Positions 52,820-61,514 of a stretch of DNA of 64,000 bases are shown piece after piece. The notes under the pieces were generated by a model that did no database searches, was not told the DNA's origin, and saw nothing but the letters and a program-made list of their open reading frames with translations. Numbering within the stretch: position 1 is the stretch's first letter; every line of letters starts with the position of its first letter. This DNA comes from Paenibacillus sp. 32352 (lineage in GTDB: Bacteria; Bacillota; Bacilli; Paenibacillales; NBRC-103111), in assembly GCF_002042965.1 (NCBI RefSeq), contig NZ_MZNT01000015.1:1-64000 (forward strand), read 5' to 3'. Made by a program: the position numbers and the translations under genes.

Positions 52820-54766
52820 TTATTCCGCCAATTGCTCCCACTGCTCGTAGCAGTCGGCCAATTCGGCTTTTTTCTGTTCGATCGTTTCGTTTTTTTGCTG
52901 CACAAGCACATAGTCGTTGTACACTTCCGGCAGCGCCAGCTCCTCCTCAAGCTGAGCCAGCTCTTCCTCCAGCTTGGCGATCGTTTGCTCGAGCTGCTCC
53001 AGCTTGCGCTGCTTGGTGCGTTCCTCACGCTTGGCCGCTTTGTTGGCTTCGTAGCTGTTATCCGGAGCGGCTGGGGCAGAAGATGACTTGCTGCCGGCGC
53101 CTTTTTGCTTGGCTGCTTCCGCCGCCTGCCGCTGCTGTTCCATTTCGGCAAGCTCCTGCTTTTTCTCCACATAATCATCGTAGTTGCCCAAATACGTGGT
53201 GACGCCGTCGCTTTTCAGCTCCAGCATGGATTCGGCCATTTTATTCAGGAAATACCGGTCATGGGAGATGAAAAGCAGTGTGCCCTCATAATCGATAAGA
53301 GCCGATTCGAGCACTTCCTTGCTGAACAAATCCAAATGGTTGGTCGGCTCGTCAAGGATCAGCACATTGGCTTTTTGCAGCATCAGCTTGGCCAATGAGA
53401 CGCGGGCCTTTTCGCCTCCGCTTAATGCAGCGATTTTTTTGAAGACGTCCTCCCCGCTGAACAGAAAGCTGCCGAGCACGGTCCGTATCCGGGCCTCCTC
53501 CAAATTCGGAAACTCGTTCCACACTTCATCGAGAACGGTGTTGTTAGGATTTAGGCCCTTTTGCTCCTGATCATAGTAGCCGATACGCACATTGGTTCCC
53601 CAGCGAATCTCTCCCTGATCCTGCTGCCGGGAACCGATCAGCGTCTTCAGCAGCGTCGATTTGCCGATACCGTTCGGTCCGATCAATGCGGCCGTGTCTC
53701 CGCGGCGAAGCTGGAACGATACATTATGCAGCAGCGGCTTGCGTCCGTCATAGGAGATGGACACGTCGCCGACTTGAAGAACCTCTTTGCCTGACGGCTG
53801 CTCCACCTCGAAGGCGAAGCTGGCACGCTTCAAATCGCCTAGCGGCTTGTCCAGCCGTTCCATTTTTTCGAGCGCTTTGCGGCGGCTTTGCGCCCGTTTG
53901 GTAGTGGAGGCGCGAACAATATTGCGCTGAACGAACTCCTCCATCTTCGAGATTTCTTCCTGCTGCTTCTCGAACTGCTTCATCTGGATTTCATACTCGG
54001 CCTGCTTCGTCTCTACGTACCGGGTATAATTGCCCGTGTATCGCTTGGACGTCGTACGCTCGATTTCGTAGATGGCATTAACGAGAGCGTCGAGAAAATA
54101 GCGGTCATGGGATACGACCAGAATCGCTCCGGAATAAGAGCGCAGATACCCTTCCAGCCAGGTGAGAGTAGGGATGTCCAAATGGTTCGTAGGCTCGTCG
54201 AGCAGCAGCAGATCAGGCGCCTGCAGCAGCATTTTCGCCAGGGCAAGCCTTGTTTTCTGTCCTCCGCTTAAGGTGTGGATTGGTGTCTCGGGAGCAAAAT
54301 CCCCGAAGCCCATTCCGTGCAAAATACCGCGAATGCGCGCCTCCGCCTCATATCCGCCCTGCTCCTTAAACCATTCCGATAAGGCTGCGTACCGTTTCAT
54401 CGTTTCTTCCGTCTGCTTGTCGCTGGCCAATACGTCCGGATCCGCCATCATCATTTCGAGCTTGCGAAGCTCCTGCTCCGCTTCCTCCAAATGGGCAAAC
54501 ACGCTCTTCATTTCATCCCATATCGAACGGTCCGATACGAGCCCGCTGTTTTGCTTCAGATATCCGATTTTCGTTTCCTTAGCCTTGAAAATATCTCCTG
54601 AATCATACGACATTTCTCCCGCAATAATTTGCAGCAGCGTCGATTTGCCCGCGCCGTTCACGCCGACCAGCCCGATCCGTTCCCTGGCCTCGATTTGCAG
54701 CGATATATTGGAAAGCACGGTATTAATCCCGTAGCTTTTGGTAATGCCCGATACTTGCAGCAGCAT
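52820..54766 (-). CDS. ABC-F family ATPase (YdiF-like)
   Basis: A 648-aa soluble protein with two ABC ATPase domains and no membrane segment. First: GVNGAGKST, LSGGQKTRLALAKMLL, LLLDEPTNHLD. Second: GPNGIGKST, LSGGEKARVSLAKLML, ILDEPTNHLD. Between them is the arm/P-site linker rich in Lys/Gln/Glu, and after them a charged coiled-coil tail (about res 565-648). ABC-F proteins act on the ribosome in translation or antibiotic protection; this matches the YdiF/Uup group. ATG 54766 follows AGGAGG. In B. subtilis ydiF lies between gcp and moaC; here moaC is 7 kb away. Confidence 0.92.
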   Translation of the reverse strand: MLLQVSGITKSYGINTVLSNISLQIEARERIGLVGVNGAGKSTLLQIIAGEMSYDSGDIFKAKETKIGYLKQNSGLVSDRSIWDEMKSVFAHLEEAEQELRKLEMMMADPDVLASDKQTEETMKRYAALSEWFKEQGGYEAEARIRGILHGMGFGDFAPETPIHTLSGGQKTRLALAKMLLQAPDLLLLDEPTNHLDIPTLTWLEGYLRSYSGAILVVSHDRYFLDALVNAIYEIERTTSKRYTGNYTRYVETKQAEYEIQMKQFEKQQEEISKMEEFVQRNIVRASTTKRAQSRRKALEKMERLDKPLGDLKRASFAFEVEQPSGKEVLQVGDVSISYDGRKPLLHNVSFQLRRGDTAALIGPNGIGKSTLLKTLIGSRQQDQGEIRWGTNVRIGYYDQEQKGLNPNNTVLDEVWNEFPNLEEARIRTVLGSFLFSGEDVFKKIAALSGGEKARVSLAKLMLQKANVLILDEPTNHLDLFSKEVLESALIDYEGTLLFISHDRYFLNKMAESMLELKSDGVTTYLGNYDDYVEKKQELAEMEQQRQAAEAAKQKGAGSKSSSAPAAPDNSYEANKAAKREERTKQRKLEQLEQTIAKLEEELAQLEEELALPEVYNDYVLVQQKNETIEQKKAELADCYEQWEQLAE

Positions 54767-54982
54767 GATTAGCCTCCTATTGGTTGTGCGCTCCTTCGCG
54801 CCCGACGTGCTTACAATCGGATAAAACTGGTTTATCTTACGTAAGCTCCGGTTATAGTCTCATCACCTTAGTGTAACATGTTCCCGGCAAATTTTCAGCC
54901 CGCCCCGTAAGAAAGCATCTGATAGAGCCTATTCTATCGATTTTTATAGAATAACAGGCTTTGATCTCCCAAATCAGGTCAA

Positions 54983-55081
54983 TTATACACAGGTTTATGC
55001 ACAAATTAACAATCCTCAAGCAAAGTCTGTGTATAGATTCAGTTATACCTATCAACATATCCACAGGCCGGTTTATCCACA
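54983..55081. promoter_or_regulatory. DnaA-box cluster 2
   Basis: Five 9-mers resembling TTATCCACA in 100 bases: 54983 (TTATACACA), 54995 (TTATGCACA), 55028 (TGTGTATAG, two mismatches), 55057 (ATATCCACA) and a perfect 55073-55081. They lie upstream of the leftward ABC-F gene, 5 kb from cluster 1. A hairpin AGCCT-a-TTCTAT/ATAGAA-AGGCT lies at 54927-54960. Confidence 0.75.
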
Positions 55082-55131
55082 TGAGGAGGCAAAGGACCTC
55101 AAACGTTCAGTATTCTTTCAGGTAAAAAAAC

Positions 55132-55159
55132 TAAAGTTTTTGATGCTTTTTGTCGATAA
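55132..55159 (+). promoter_or_regulatory. candidate sigma-D type promoter and long leader of the Ig-like gene
   Basis: TAAA, 16 bases, GTCGATAA (six of eight to GCCGATAT), with the same gap as the flagellin promoter at 43173. A leader of about 270 bases follows, with a hairpin CGATA-tcgatagcg-TATCG plus TTTTT at 55320-55346 that could attenuate transcription. No known riboswitch was recognised in it. Confidence 0.35.
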
Positions 55160-55427
55160 ACTAGATGTACTGTACCGATAAGGTATATTCGTCCGCCCGG
55201 GTCAGGTACGATGTCCCTGCATAGTGCTTAGATGGCGTTGTATGCCGGAGGAGAAGACTATCACCTAAAAGGAGGACTGCGGTGCAAGAACGAATGACGG
55301 CGCAAGCTTAAGTCATAGTCGATATCGATAGCGTATCGGCTTTTTGAACAGCAAGAGTCACTTGAAGCAGGATTCTATTACCGTAGGATGCTGTCCAATA
55401 AAAGTACATAGAGTAGGAGATGAAACA

Positions 55428-58040
55428 ATGCGTTTGCGGGCAACAAGACTTTGTATTCTGTTCCTTATTTTAAGTCTCGTGTCGAGCAGCTTCGGCGTGA
55501 TGAGCGCTATGGCGGCTACCCAGGAAATATCCAACCTCGTCTTGAATAAAAACGAGCTTCAATTGGAAGTAGGAGAAACCGCGTCGTTGACGGCTACCGC
55601 CGTGTATGTGAACGGAGCTACCGAGAACGTGACGATCAAGGCCGATTGGACCTCTAACCCGGCTCCGGAAGCCAAGGGCGTCGCATCCGTCTATGCGGGC
55701 GTTGTAACCGCCAAGGCGGAAGGTACGACGACGGTGACGGCCAGCTACATGGATAAAACCGTCATTGTCAATGTTACGGTTATCAAGCATGTGCGTTCCC
55801 TCGTGAAGGATAAGCAGAAGATTGAAATGCGCAAAAACGGCGAGGAGCAAATCAACCTGACTGCTTATTATGATGACGGCAAGAAGGAGGATGTTACCTC
55901 CAAGGCAGAGTGGAGCGTAGATAAAGATGACGTGGCCACTGTAGTCGACGGTAAAGTGACGGGGCAAAACTCCGGTACGGCTATCGTGACCGCCAAATAC
56001 AATAATCAAACCGTATCCATCCCGGTCAGCGTAGAAATCGCAAAAAGGGTCGATCCTAGTAAATCGCAAATCTCCCTGTTATTGAACAAATCGGAACCGG
56101 TCATCTTGTACGCGACTTATCCGGACGGCAGCAGCAAGGTCGATGTAACGAACCTGGCGGAGTGGGAATCCGATAATCCTGCGGTTGCGGACGTGCTTAA
56201 AGGGGAAATTACTGCCTACGGTCCTGGTCAAGCGACCATTACAGGAACCTATGGAACGAAATCGGCTACGATTAAAGTCGATGTAGATAACGCAGTGAAG
56301 CTGGATCTGGGTACCGAGAATGTCTATATGAAGAAAAACGGTACGGAGCAATTGACGCTGACGGCCTCTTACGCGGATGGAGATCCGGAAAACATTACGG
56401 ACCGCGCAGAGTGGACTTCCAGCAATGACGCTGTAGTCAGTGTTGTAAAGGGGAAATTGTTCGCTAATGCTATCGGTGAAGTGACGATTACGGCCAAATA
56501 CGGCAACAAAACCGTTTCTACGGTGGTGGATGTAGAAGTGCCGAGACGACTGGAAGCCGAGCAGGATACGATGTTCCTCAACACCGGGAAGGAAGAAACC
56601 ATCGTTCTCTGGGCTACTTATTTGGATAACACCAAAGAAGACGTCGCCAAGCAAGCGAAATGGTCTGTAGATAATGAAGCCATCGTGAAAGTAAACGAAG
56701 GCAAAGTCACCGCTTATAAAGCCGGAGAAGCAACGATTACGGCAACCTACGCTGAGAAAAGCGTAACGATTAAGGTGTCTGTCGATATTCCGAATGTGAT
56801 TAAGCCGGTTAAGAAAAGCGTAAGCTTCCAGGTCGGTGGCTACGAAAAGGTGACCTTGAACGCTATTTATAATGATGGTAAGACTGTAGATATTACAGAA
56901 CAAGCGGAATGGTCGACCAGCGCTCCCGAGATCGCTGAGGTCCGCAAAGGCGTTATTACCGGCGTAGGAACCGGTGCAGCGACGGTGACGGCCAAATACG
57001 GTACCAGAACCGCCACGGTTCAAGTCTCCGTCGGTGTCCTGAAAAGCTTGACGGCAACCGGAGACACGAATGTGACCCTGAAAAAAGGCGACAAAAAGGA
57101 ACTGAACCTGACGGCAACCTATACAGACGGCACAACGCCGGATAATCTTAAAAAAGACGCCGTATGGACAACCTCCAATGCGAAGGTAGTTACGGTAGAA
57201 GAGGGTATCGTTACGGCTGTAGGCTCCGGTGAGGCTACCGTAACGGCATCGTTCGAGAGCAAGGCGGTTACGTTCAACATTCAAGTCGATATGGCGGACA
57301 AGCTGACTGCCAAGCCGTCATTCATTAATTTTGATTTGGGTGAGACCAAAACCATTACCTTAAGCGCTACGGATTCCAACGGAAATGCAGTAGATGTAAC
57401 CTCCCAGGCGGAATGGGCATCCAACAATCAGCAGGTTGCAACCGTAGAGAACGGTGTGGTAACTCCGGTTTCGAGAGGGAAAGCGACGATTACGGCTAAA
57501 TACGGCGGCAAGTCGGTATCCATCGCGGTGGAAATCGGTGTCGTTCAGGCGCTGGAAGTGGACAAACGCTACGTGTCTACGAAGAGCGGTTCCTCCGTAC
57601 AGATCGTCTTGACGGCGACGCTTTCGGATGACAGCAAGAAGGACGTATCCGATGTTGCTCAATGGAAGTCCAACAATTATAAAATCGCGGATGTCAACGG
57701 TGGCTTGATCACCGGCGTGTCTGCGGGCAGTGCCACTATTTCGGCATCGTTCGGCGGCAAGAGCGTGGCTATTCCTGTTGAGATTGACAAGCTGAAATAC
57801 TTGAAGACCGACGTGGTTACGGTCGAGCTCAGAGCGGGCTCCACTGCAGAGGTTAAAGCAACGGCAACCTTCGAGGATCTGGCGGAAGAGGATGTTACGA
57901 TTCCGGCACTGTGGACATCTTCCAATATTCGCGTTGCGGATGTAAAGGACGGCATCATTAAAGCAACAGGCAAAGGGAAGGCGACTATTACTGTTGCTTA
58001 TGCCAAAAAGAAAACGACAGTGTACGTCATCGTTAATTAA
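55428..58040 (+). CDS. exported protein of ten Ig-like (BIG_2) repeats
   Basis: An 870-aa protein with a signal peptide (about res 1-30, ending AMAA) followed by ten repeats of about 83 residues. Each contains a GxTAxLTATxxYxDG start, a core such as EDVTSKAEWSVDK, and an AxVxxGxVTxxxxGxATITAxYxxKxVxxxV end. No LPxTG motif, SLH domain, catalytic domain or C-terminal helix is seen, so it may be released or held by other means. ATG 55428 has GTAGGAG upstream; an earlier in-frame ATG at 55344 lacks one. Such proteins often serve in adhesion or as stalks. The gene is monocistronic, with a perfect terminator at 58068. Confidence 0.9.
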   Translation: MRLRATRLCILFLILSLVSSSFGVMSAMAATQEISNLVLNKNELQLEVGETASLTATAVYVNGATENVTIKADWTSNPAPEAKGVASVYAGVVTAKAEGTTTVTASYMDKTVIVNVTVIKHVRSLVKDKQKIEMRKNGEEQINLTAYYDDGKKEDVTSKAEWSVDKDDVATVVDGKVTGQNSGTAIVTAKYNNQTVSIPVSVEIAKRVDPSKSQISLLLNKSEPVILYATYPDGSSKVDVTNLAEWESDNPAVADVLKGEITAYGPGQATITGTYGTKSATIKVDVDNAVKLDLGTENVYMKKNGTEQLTLTASYADGDPENITDRAEWTSSNDAVVSVVKGKLFANAIGEVTITAKYGNKTVSTVVDVEVPRRLEAEQDTMFLNTGKEETIVLWATYLDNTKEDVAKQAKWSVDNEAIVKVNEGKVTAYKAGEATITATYAEKSVTIKVSVDIPNVIKPVKKSVSFQVGGYEKVTLNAIYNDGKTVDITEQAEWSTSAPEIAEVRKGVITGVGTGAATVTAKYGTRTATVQVSVGVLKSLTATGDTNVTLKKGDKKELNLTATYTDGTTPDNLKKDAVWTTSNAKVVTVEEGIVTAVGSGEATVTASFESKAVTFNIQVDMADKLTAKPSFINFDLGETKTITLSATDSNGNAVDVTSQAEWASNNQQVATVENGVVTPVSRGKATITAKYGGKSVSIAVEIGVVQALEVDKRYVSTKSGSSVQIVLTATLSDDSKKDVSDVAQWKSNNYKIADVNGGLITGVSAGSATISASFGGKSVAIPVEIDKLKYLKTDVVTVELRAGSTAEVKATATFEDLAEEDVTIPALWTSSNIRVADVKDGIIKATGKGKATITVAYAKKKTTVYVIVN

Positions 58041-58067
58041 TTCGCAAATAGCACTCATACGTAATGC

Positions 58068-58095
58068 AAAAGGATCCGCGCAGGCGGATCCTTTT
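58068..58095. terminator. bidirectional terminator between convergent genes
   Basis: AAAAGGATCCGC-gcag-GCGGATCCTTTT, twelve perfect pairs with A and T runs on both flanks. Confidence 0.92.
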
Positions 58096-58140
58096 GTATG
58101 TACAACAGCCTTTCGTTATGGTTTCAGAAAAAAGCCTACG

Positions 58141-58785
58141 TTACTTGGTCTTGGATTGGAGCAGTTCTACGAGCTGCTGACCGATCTCTTTACCTCCGCC
58201 TGGACCGCCGTTTCTAGGCTGCTTGTCTTTATTGTCCTGCCCGTTGACTGCAGCATCCGATTTTTGCTGTTCTCTTTGCTGACGGGCTTCCTCCATTTGC
58301 TTCTTCTGATCCTCGGTGAGGGCTTGCTTTTGCTTGGTATCGCTGCTGCTGCCATTCGAATTACCTTGCCTCATAGGCGTGCGAGCAGCCGCGTCATCGA
58401 TGAATTTCTTTTGCTCTGCGGTCAGCTTCTCAAGCAGCTTGTTCTGATTGTCGGTGCTCATTTCCCCCTTGGTAATGCTTTCCTGCACGACAGGAAGCAT
58501 TTGAGCCGCCTGATCCTTCGTGATGGCGAGTCCCTCTTGCTTATCCATTTGAACCAACGAGGAGAAGGTCATCATCATTTGGCGTTGGCTTTGGTTCATT
58601 GCCGGCCGCTGCTGCTTATCTTGGGAGGCTTGATTCGCATCCTGCTTTTGTTCCTGCTGGGCTGGATTGGTGCTTCAACCGGCGGCATTCGCCGTGTTGT
58701 TGGCCTGCCCGTTTGAAGCGGTGCCGCACCCGCTCAAAATCACCGCAAGCAGCGCGCAAGTCCCTAGAACGTGTTTGTATTTCAC
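58141..58785 (-). pseudogene. lipoprotein gene interrupted by an in-frame TGA
   Basis: GTG 58785 (AAGGAAG upstream) opens a frame with a lipoprotein signal, KYKHVLGTCALLAVILSGC, then TASNGQANNTANAAG and a TGA at codon 37 (58677-58675). The same frame continues without a shift as STNPAQQEQKQDANQ through MNQSQRQMMM (58599) to the end at 58141, total 214 codons. The mature part is Gln/Lys/Asp-rich and helical with GLAITKDQAAQMLP and KLTAEQKKFID, and a Gly/Pro-rich tail. Everything else looks intact, so the TGA is likely a recent nonsense change or a read error. The function is unknown. Confidence 0.78.
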
Positions 58786-58843
58786 ATCATTTCTTCCTTT
58801 CGCCTTTATAATCCGAATCAGTTTGTTTTTCCGGCACAGTAAG

Positions 58844-58870
58844 GAGAGCCGCCTCCAATAGGCAGCTCTC
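58844..58870 (-). terminator. terminator after the repeat-module gene
   Basis: Read leftward: GAGAGC-t-GCCT-attgg-AGGC-g-GCTCTC, then CCTTACTG; the T tract is weak. It separates the two leftward genes on either side. Confidence 0.6.
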
Positions 58871-58922
58871 GCTATATGAAAGTTATAGAAGGAAAATGCT
58901 GCTCCTCCTCACAGGATCGCTA

Positions 58923-60005
58923 TTATTGGGAGACCTCTGCAGAAGAAGTGGTCGTTGCCGGGCTCTTTTTCTCCCTAGGCTGCTTCCCTTTGCTTTCGAC
59001 AAATTGCTTAATCGAATCTGTCATGTTGTCTTTAATTTGGGTTACGAGCTGGTCTTCTGTGATGCCCTTGGATTGGGCGATCTCAACCAGGGAGCTGCCC
59101 GCCTGCAGCTGCTTGGTCAGCTCTTCTTTGGTGATTCCGAGGATTTTGGCCAATGTGTCATAATTGCCGAAGGCTCCGCCAAAATGCTCAGGTCTGTTGA
59201 ACCCGCCGCCCATAGGACCTTGCTTTTGAGTATTTTCAATGACTTTCTTCAAGCGATCGGACAGACCGGATTTTTGCTTGTCGGCTTGCTCTTGAGTCAG
59301 CTTCCCGGAAGTCACAGCTGCATCGATTGAGGTCGTTTCGGCTGCCACCAATTTTTGCAGGAAATCGTCCTCGCTTAAGCCCGCTTTATCCTGAGCGATT
59401 TGCACCCAAGTTTTGCCCTGCTTTAATTCGTCCTGGATAACGCTTTGCTCAACTCCCAGAATAGTGGCCGCTTGCTGCAGGATATTGCCGCCGCGTCCCA
59501 GCCCTTTGTCATCTTGAGGCCCTTTACCGAAGCCAGTATTCGTAATTTCTTTGGTCAAGCGATCGGTAAGATTCGTCTTTTGCTTGTCGGCTTGTTCTTG
59601 GGTCAGCTTGCCGGAGGTGACGGCTGCGTCGATAGCGGTTGTTTCAGCAGCGACCAGCTTTTGCAGGAAATCGTCCTGGCTTAAACCGGCTTTGTCTTGA
59701 GCGATTTGAGCCAGAGTCTTGCCTTGCTTCAGCTCATCCATAATGACGCTTTGCTCGACACCCAGCACGGTTGCCGCTTCCTTCAGCACACTGCCGCCGC
59801 CGAAACCTCGACGATCGCCGCGTCCTTCCATTCCTTTTTTGAAGAAGCCTGATTTATCTTGTTTAACAGTGGAATCGGAGTTATTTTGAACGGCCGAGCT
59901 TGTATCCTGTGCGTTAGCTTGAGTAAGTACTGTGGTCAATCCGCCGCCAAGCAGGAATCCCGCTGCGATTGTGCCTGTAAGTATTTTTTTGCCGATTTGC
60001 TTCAT
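58923..60005 (-). CDS. exported three-module repeat protein
   Basis: A 360-aa protein with a signal peptide (MKQIGKKILTGTIAAG..., cut after QANA near res 32) and a Gly/Arg-rich stretch (GRGDRRGFGGG). Two nearly identical modules of about 85 aa (VLGVEQSVIxDELKQGKTL, QIAQDKAGLS, AVTSGKLTQEQADKQK) follow, then a shorter third module (ILGITKEELTKQLQAGSSL, EIAQSKGITEDQL). The exported protein at 20763 uses the same modules and also ends with the short form. The C-terminus is Lys/Ser/Thr-rich with no anchor. ATG 60005 is preferred as GGTGGAG is six bases upstream. Function unknown. Confidence 0.83.
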   Translation of the reverse strand: MKQIGKKILTGTIAAGFLLGGGLTTVLTQANAQDTSSAVQNNSDSTVKQDKSGFFKKGMEGRGDRRGFGGGSVLKEAATVLGVEQSVIMDELKQGKTLAQIAQDKAGLSQDDFLQKLVAAETTAIDAAVTSGKLTQEQADKQKTNLTDRLTKEITNTGFGKGPQDDKGLGRGGNILQQAATILGVEQSVIQDELKQGKTWVQIAQDKAGLSEDDFLQKLVAAETTSIDAAVTSGKLTQEQADKQKSGLSDRLKKVIENTQKQGPMGGGFNRPEHFGGAFGNYDTLAKILGITKEELTKQLQAGSSLVEIAQSKGITEDQLVTQIKDNMTDSIKQFVESKGKQPREKKSPATTTSSAEVSQ

Positions 60006-60272
60006 ACGTTTCTCCACCTTTATGAATGATTTTCCTTACACTTTGAAGTATAGGTCTTATTTATGAAAAACCTATGAAGCTTAGCTTAACCTCTCATTAA
60101 TGTTAGCTGAAAGTGCGCTGAAAGAAATTTTCCATCCGTTTCCGTGTATACAAACTCAAAACCGGTATCGTATGCTCGAGCAGTAGGGTTAAAGTAGGGC
60201 CTATAAGTAGAAGTGCCGCAGCCGGGCAGAAGAATTCGCTTTGGCTTGTCTATAGAAATCGGGGTGAATATC

Positions 60273-61151
60273 ATGCAGCTGCAGACCAACCTACAGCGGA
60301 GTACAGGAAGGAACCGTTTCAACGTAACTCTTCTAATGGTATGCTTAACCTTTGCCATAGCCTCCAGCCTGATGACGGGTGCCCTAGCTGCCCCAAAAGC
60401 CGCCGGAAGCCGTACATGGGTTCCATTTACGAATAAGCTTACTGTTATGACATTTAATATTCGCCATGCTAAAGGTTTAGATGGTCAAGTTCGTCTGCAG
60501 CCGGTTCGTGACGCCATTCAGATGGGGAATCCCGACCTTGTTGCGCTTCAGGAGGTTGACCGTTTCCAGGAGCGGAGCGGTTTTCAGGACCAAGCACAGG
60601 CGTTGGCCCGTTCATTGAAGATGACCTCGATCTATGCTCCGGCCATTCGGCAGGGCATCTCCCAATATGGGATTGCACTATTGAGCCGTTACCCGTTGAA
60701 GAATCCTCACAGCTATCCGCTTTCCGGCCAGAAGGAGCCGCGCGTTGTCTTAACGTCTGAAATCGAGCTCCAAGGAGAGCACAGCTCTGAACCGGGGCAT
60801 GAAAAACAGATAGTGACCGTGGTGACCACGCATCTTGGGGTTTCCCCGGCCGATAGGGAGCAGCAGGTGCCCGAGCTGGTTCGGATTGTGAAGAAGATCC
60901 GAACTCCCATCCTCTTCATGGGCGACTTGAATATGTCCGATGACGATCCTCTTATGAAGGAACTGAATGCTTTGCTTCGCCAGGCTCCGCTGCCTCCTTC
61001 CCAGCCGACAGTGCTGCATGGAGGACAAATTGATCATATATTCACCAGCTTTCATGGAGTAACCGGTTCGCCTGCTTGGACTGAACCTACGAGGGCGTCC
61101 GATCATGTGCCTGTTATGCAGCAGGTTGTCTTCAATGATTCCCTGAAATGA
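60273..61151 (+). CDS. endonuclease/exonuclease/phosphatase-family protein, exported
   Basis: A 292-aa metal-dependent phosphodiesterase/nuclease-fold protein. The N-terminal helix (about res 18-40, FNVTLLMVCLTFAIASS) reads as a signal or anchor. Fold motifs: VMTFNIRHAKG, VALQEVDR with metal-binding Glu, THLGVSPADREQQ, FMGDLNMSDDDP and the terminal GGQIDHIFTS and RASDHVPV with catalytic Asp-His. ATG 60273 has GGGGTGA upstream. Substrates of this superfamily range from nucleic acids to phospholipids, and none can be fixed here. Confidence 0.87.
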   Translation: MQLQTNLQRSTGRNRFNVTLLMVCLTFAIASSLMTGALAAPKAAGSRTWVPFTNKLTVMTFNIRHAKGLDGQVRLQPVRDAIQMGNPDLVALQEVDRFQERSGFQDQAQALARSLKMTSIYAPAIRQGISQYGIALLSRYPLKNPHSYPLSGQKEPRVVLTSEIELQGEHSSEPGHEKQIVTVVTTHLGVSPADREQQVPELVRIVKKIRTPILFMGDLNMSDDDPLMKELNALLRQAPLPPSQPTVLHGGQIDHIFTSFHGVTGSPAWTEPTRASDHVPVMQQVVFNDSLK

Positions 61152-61187
61152 AAGCCATGTTTACCTCCCGATACGCATATGCTTTAG

Positions 61188-61361
61188 ATGAAATCCATTA
61201 AGGCGTTCAGGAGGGTGTGCAGAGGGGGCCATTCCTTTTATGCCAATGAAAATTTTAAAGGAAATGCTTCCGTAAACAAGCATAATGCGGATTATTTTCA
61301 ACATGCTAAAGAAGAGGTTCATTCTGTGGACGTCCCTGCCGAGAGATTAGACCTGCATTAG
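61188..61361 (+). CDS. possible small protein, 57 aa
   Basis: An open frame from ATG 61188 to TAG 61361. The second half (NKHNADYFQHAKEEVHSVDVPAE when split around its centre) is acidic and looks protein-like, while the start has no ribosome site and an Arg-rich beginning. It may be a small gene, a remnant, or chance. No family was recognised. It fills part of the 363-base gap 61152-61514. Confidence 0.25.
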   Translation: MKSIKAFRRVCRGGHSFYANENFKGNASVNKHNADYFQHAKEEVHSVDVPAERLDLH

Positions 61362-61389
61362 CCCTTAAATGGACAAAAATGAAAAAGAA

Positions 61390-61420
61390 AAGCGAGGAAA
61401 CGGTTCTCTTGCTTTTTTTT
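61390..61420 (+). terminator. terminator before the folate/molybdopterin operon
   Basis: AAAAGC-GAG-aaacggtt-CTC-tt-GCTTTT followed by more Ts. Confidence 0.6.
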
Positions 61421-61514
61421 AATGGATAATTGTTGTAAACTGAATGAAAACGATGTTTTTTCAGCAGAAGGCAATTTCCTCACGTTTCCGACCCCATCAA
61501 AGAGAGGCCGTTAC

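Noticed and set aside
55160..55427. A known riboswitch (cyclic-di-GMP or cyclic-di-AMP class) in the Ig-like gene leader
   Set aside because: The leader lacks the conserved core sequences of these classes that could be recalled; only a hairpin with Ts is supported.
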